NCBI GenBank assembly: GCA_030148625.1
Contig: JASBTC010000005.1
Coordinates: 1-7,957 of the forward strand
DNA from: Sphingobium sp.
GTDB lineage: Bacteria > Pseudomonadota > Alphaproteobacteria > Sphingomonadales > Sphingomonadaceae
Length of the DNA: 7,957 nucleotides
Direction: 5' to 3'
The translations under genes and the position numbers were made by a program. Every line of letters starts with the position of its first letter. The first letter of the stretch is position 1. The notes under the pieces were generated by a model. It did no database searches. It was not told the origin of the DNA and was given only the letters and a program-made list of their open reading frames with translations. Shown here one piece after another: positions 6,759 to 7,957 of this stretch.

Positions 6759-7141
6759 ATGCGCTCCCAGGACTTGAGTTTTGGAAGGACCAGAATACTT
6801 TTCAAGCTCCTTGGGGCCGCTGCGCTTGCGTTCGGCAGTTCACCTTCGTTCGCACAATCCTATGTCGAGCCGGTGAAAATCACCCGCATCACCAACAACA
6901 ATGAGGGAAACACATTTCTTCGCGTGAGCCAGCGAGCGCCCTATTCAGGTTGGCCATCGTGCGCCGTGACTGGCTCCGGATGGGATTTCACGTTCAACGC
7001 TTCGACCCTTGCTGGACAGGCGATGCTTGCGATCACGTGAGCGCGTACCTCAATGGCAAATCGATACGGGTCGTGGGCACCGGCACCTGCGCAAGCAGCA
7101 TCGAAACGCTCTATGGTGGATATTCTGGAATGAGGCGCTGA
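6759..7141 (+). pseudogene. Small exported protein, frameshifted, paralogue of the preceding gene
   Basis: The first frame (6759-7040) encodes a positively charged N-terminus, a hydrophobic stretch (ILFKLLGAAALAFGSSP) and a signal-peptide cut after FAQ or SFA at about residue 32, then a beta-rich domain with SCAV and GWDF. It stops at the TGA at 7038. The rest of the domain continues in another frame from base 7037 as VSAYLNGKSIRVVGTGTC, ending at 7141. A -1 shift joins the two without loss: the joined AMLAITVSAYLNGKSI matches in length and pattern the AWATILTAIGTGKKI helix of the preceding protein, and both cysteines then align. The repaired product would be about 127 residues. No slippery heptamer is seen at the junction, so a mutation or a base-calling error is more likely than programmed frameshifting. 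Function unknown; as written, the 93-residue product would lack the second cysteine. Confidence 0.68.
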
Positions 7142-7263
7142 GTAACGTTCGCCACGAAACAACCCTTGGAAAGTAGGCGAAGCCGTTCATCGGAGGCTGC
7201 ATCGGTTACAAATCCGACTATAGCGGCCTCGTATTGAAGATAAGCGAGGAAGGGGATACCGTC
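7142..7263 (+). other. Intergenic stretch before the RHS-like gene
   Basis: 122 bases without a convincing gene, terminator or promoter. The frame of the downstream gene stays open back to a TAG at 7174 and would read FIGGCIGYKSDYSGLVLK followed by ISEEGDTV, but it has no ATG. A TTG at 7234 is a weaker alternative start for the downstream gene. The readable peptide could be a remnant of a third small gene; this is speculation. Confidence 0.35.
7247..7255 (+). promoter_or_regulatory. Ribosome binding site supporting a TTG start
   Basis: AGGAAGGGG ends eight bases before TTG 7264. The TTG opens directly into a signal peptide, so this purine-rich site decides the start. The first in-frame ATG (7291) falls inside the hydrophobic core of that signal peptide. 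Confidence 0.65.
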
Positions 7264-7957
7264 TTGAAAACCTTGGGCGCACTACTCTTGATGCTGGTAG
7301 TGATCAGTCCCACTCATGCCGGTCAGGCTGAACAAACCAATTATCAGTATGACGCGCTTGGTCGCCTCCTCGGTTCAACGACGACGTGCGGAACAGGTGG
7401 CGAAATCGCCGTGCAGATCGACTACGACGCCGCCAGCAACCGTTCCCGATATCGCGTTTCGGGTAACGGAACGATGCTCATCAATCGTGAGAACACGACG
7501 CTCACCCCGCTTGGCTCCGGCAGTTGGCGGCTTCGCAAAACCGGCGGCACCGATGGTGCGTTCGATACGAGCGCCGAATCGAATTCGCCCGTTTCCGCAA
7601 GCGCCAAGATCAGCGCGCGATCCCTGTCTGGAGCGCCAAACGGCTTCATCGCCTTCAGCGCCAATCCATCTGCAACCAGTTCCTTCACCAAACTCGACTT
7701 CGGCATGCAGATCTACTGGGACGGCGCTGCCTACATCTATGAGGGCGGCGGACATGTGCTCAACTTTCCGATTAATCAGAAGGTCTGGCTGTGGCGCGAA
7801 GGCTCGACCGTGAAGTACGGAACGGGTGCGGACTTCGCGACCGCTTCGACAAGCGGGCTGAAGCGCACCGTCACGGACGCCCCTGCCACGCTCTACTTCG
7901 ATTCTTCGCTATCGAGTGCAACGAGCGACTTTGAAGTCACCGTCGCCGATGATCAGG
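7264..7957 (+). CDS. Secreted RHS/YD-motif protein with a lectin-like beta domain (3' partial)
   Basis: An exported protein whose end lies beyond the window; 231 codons are present. From TTG 7264 the product starts with a signal peptide (MKTLGALLLMLVVISPTHA, cut at about residue 19). Two RHS/YD-type motifs follow: YQYDALGRLLGS at residues 27-38 and IDYDAASNRSRY at 52-63. RHS repeats build beta-barrel shells and are found in polymorphic toxins, insecticidal toxins and surface proteins. From about residue 75 the repeats stop and a beta-rich stretch follows to the window edge, with IYWDGAAYIYEGGGHV, QKVWLWREGSTVKYGTG and ATLYFDSSLSSATSDFEVTV. This order (ligand strand, bundled turn, V-x-Y-G, LYFDSS) resembles concanavalin-like jelly-roll domains that bind sugars. 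Jelly-roll assignment is inference from pattern. Whether more RHS repeats or a toxin tip follow is unknown. The frame at 7316-7813 is a shadow. Confidence 0.75.
   Translation, partial: MKTLGALLLMLVVISPTHAGQAEQTNYQYDALGRLLGSTTTCGTGGEIAVQIDYDAASNRSRYRVSGNGTMLINRENTTLTPLGSGSWRLRKTGGTDGAFDTSAESNSPVSASAKISARSLSGAPNGFIAFSANPSATSSFTKLDFGMQIYWDGAAYIYEGGGHVLNFPINQKVWLWREGSTVKYGTGADFATASTSGLKRTVTDAPATLYFDSSLSSATSDFEVTVADDQ

Noticed and set aside
7032..7040. Programmed -1 ribosomal frameshift at the break in the second small gene
   Set aside because: No X-XXY-YYZ slippery heptamer or clear downstream hairpin is seen at the junction, so mutation or sequence error is preferred.
7316..7813. 165-codon plus-strand frame overlapping the RHS-like gene
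   Set aside because: Its product is Arg/Ser/Pro-rich without features, while the other plus frame from 7264 has a signal peptide, YD motifs and a beta domain.
1..7957. tRNA or rRNA genes, CRISPR array, insertion sequence or attachment site
   Set aside because: No spaced direct repeats, transposase-like product or RNA-like structure was recognised by reading; without a covariance-model search this is a by-eye negative.

Overview
The window looks like accessory DNA (plasmid, integrative element or island) from a GC-rich alphaproteobacterium. A Sphingomonadales host is my best guess, from the codon use and the style of the VirB proteins; this is inference and no marker gene is present to prove it. 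All supported genes lie on the plus strand.

Bases 2-6292 are a compact type IV secretion system (T4SS) operon: virB4 (5'-truncated by the window edge), virB6, virB8, virB9, virB10, virB11 and a VirB2/TrbC-like pilin gene. Each of the six junctions is a 4-base stop/start overlap (ATGA or GTGA), so the genes are almost certainly co-transcribed and translationally coupled. Together they supply two ATPases (VirB4, VirB11), the inner-membrane platform (VirB6, VirB8), most of the envelope-spanning core (VirB9, VirB10) and the pilus subunit (VirB2). No virB5 or virB7 lies at the usual places. virB2, normally near the front of such operons, is here last, and its product has a long proline-rich tail. 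virB1, virB3, virD4, relaxase and origin of transfer are not visible, so whether the system transfers DNA or proteins cannot be decided here.

After base 6292 the character changes: overlaps stop, intergenic spacers appear, and base composition becomes visibly less GC-rich. This part holds two small exported proteins (6341-6676 and 6759-7141) that look like distant relatives sharing two cysteines and a GK-I-C pattern. The second is broken by a one-base frameshift near 7037. A possible intrinsic terminator lies between them.

Bases 7264-7957 begin a secreted protein, open at the window edge, with a signal peptide, two RHS/YD-type motifs and then a beta-rich stretch that resembles a jelly-roll (lectin-like) domain. 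No RNA gene, CRISPR array, transposase or attachment site was recognised. The most interesting points are the distal proline-tailed pilin, the lack of virB5/virB7, the small secreted paralogues, and the RHS plus lectin-like protein beside a T4SS.
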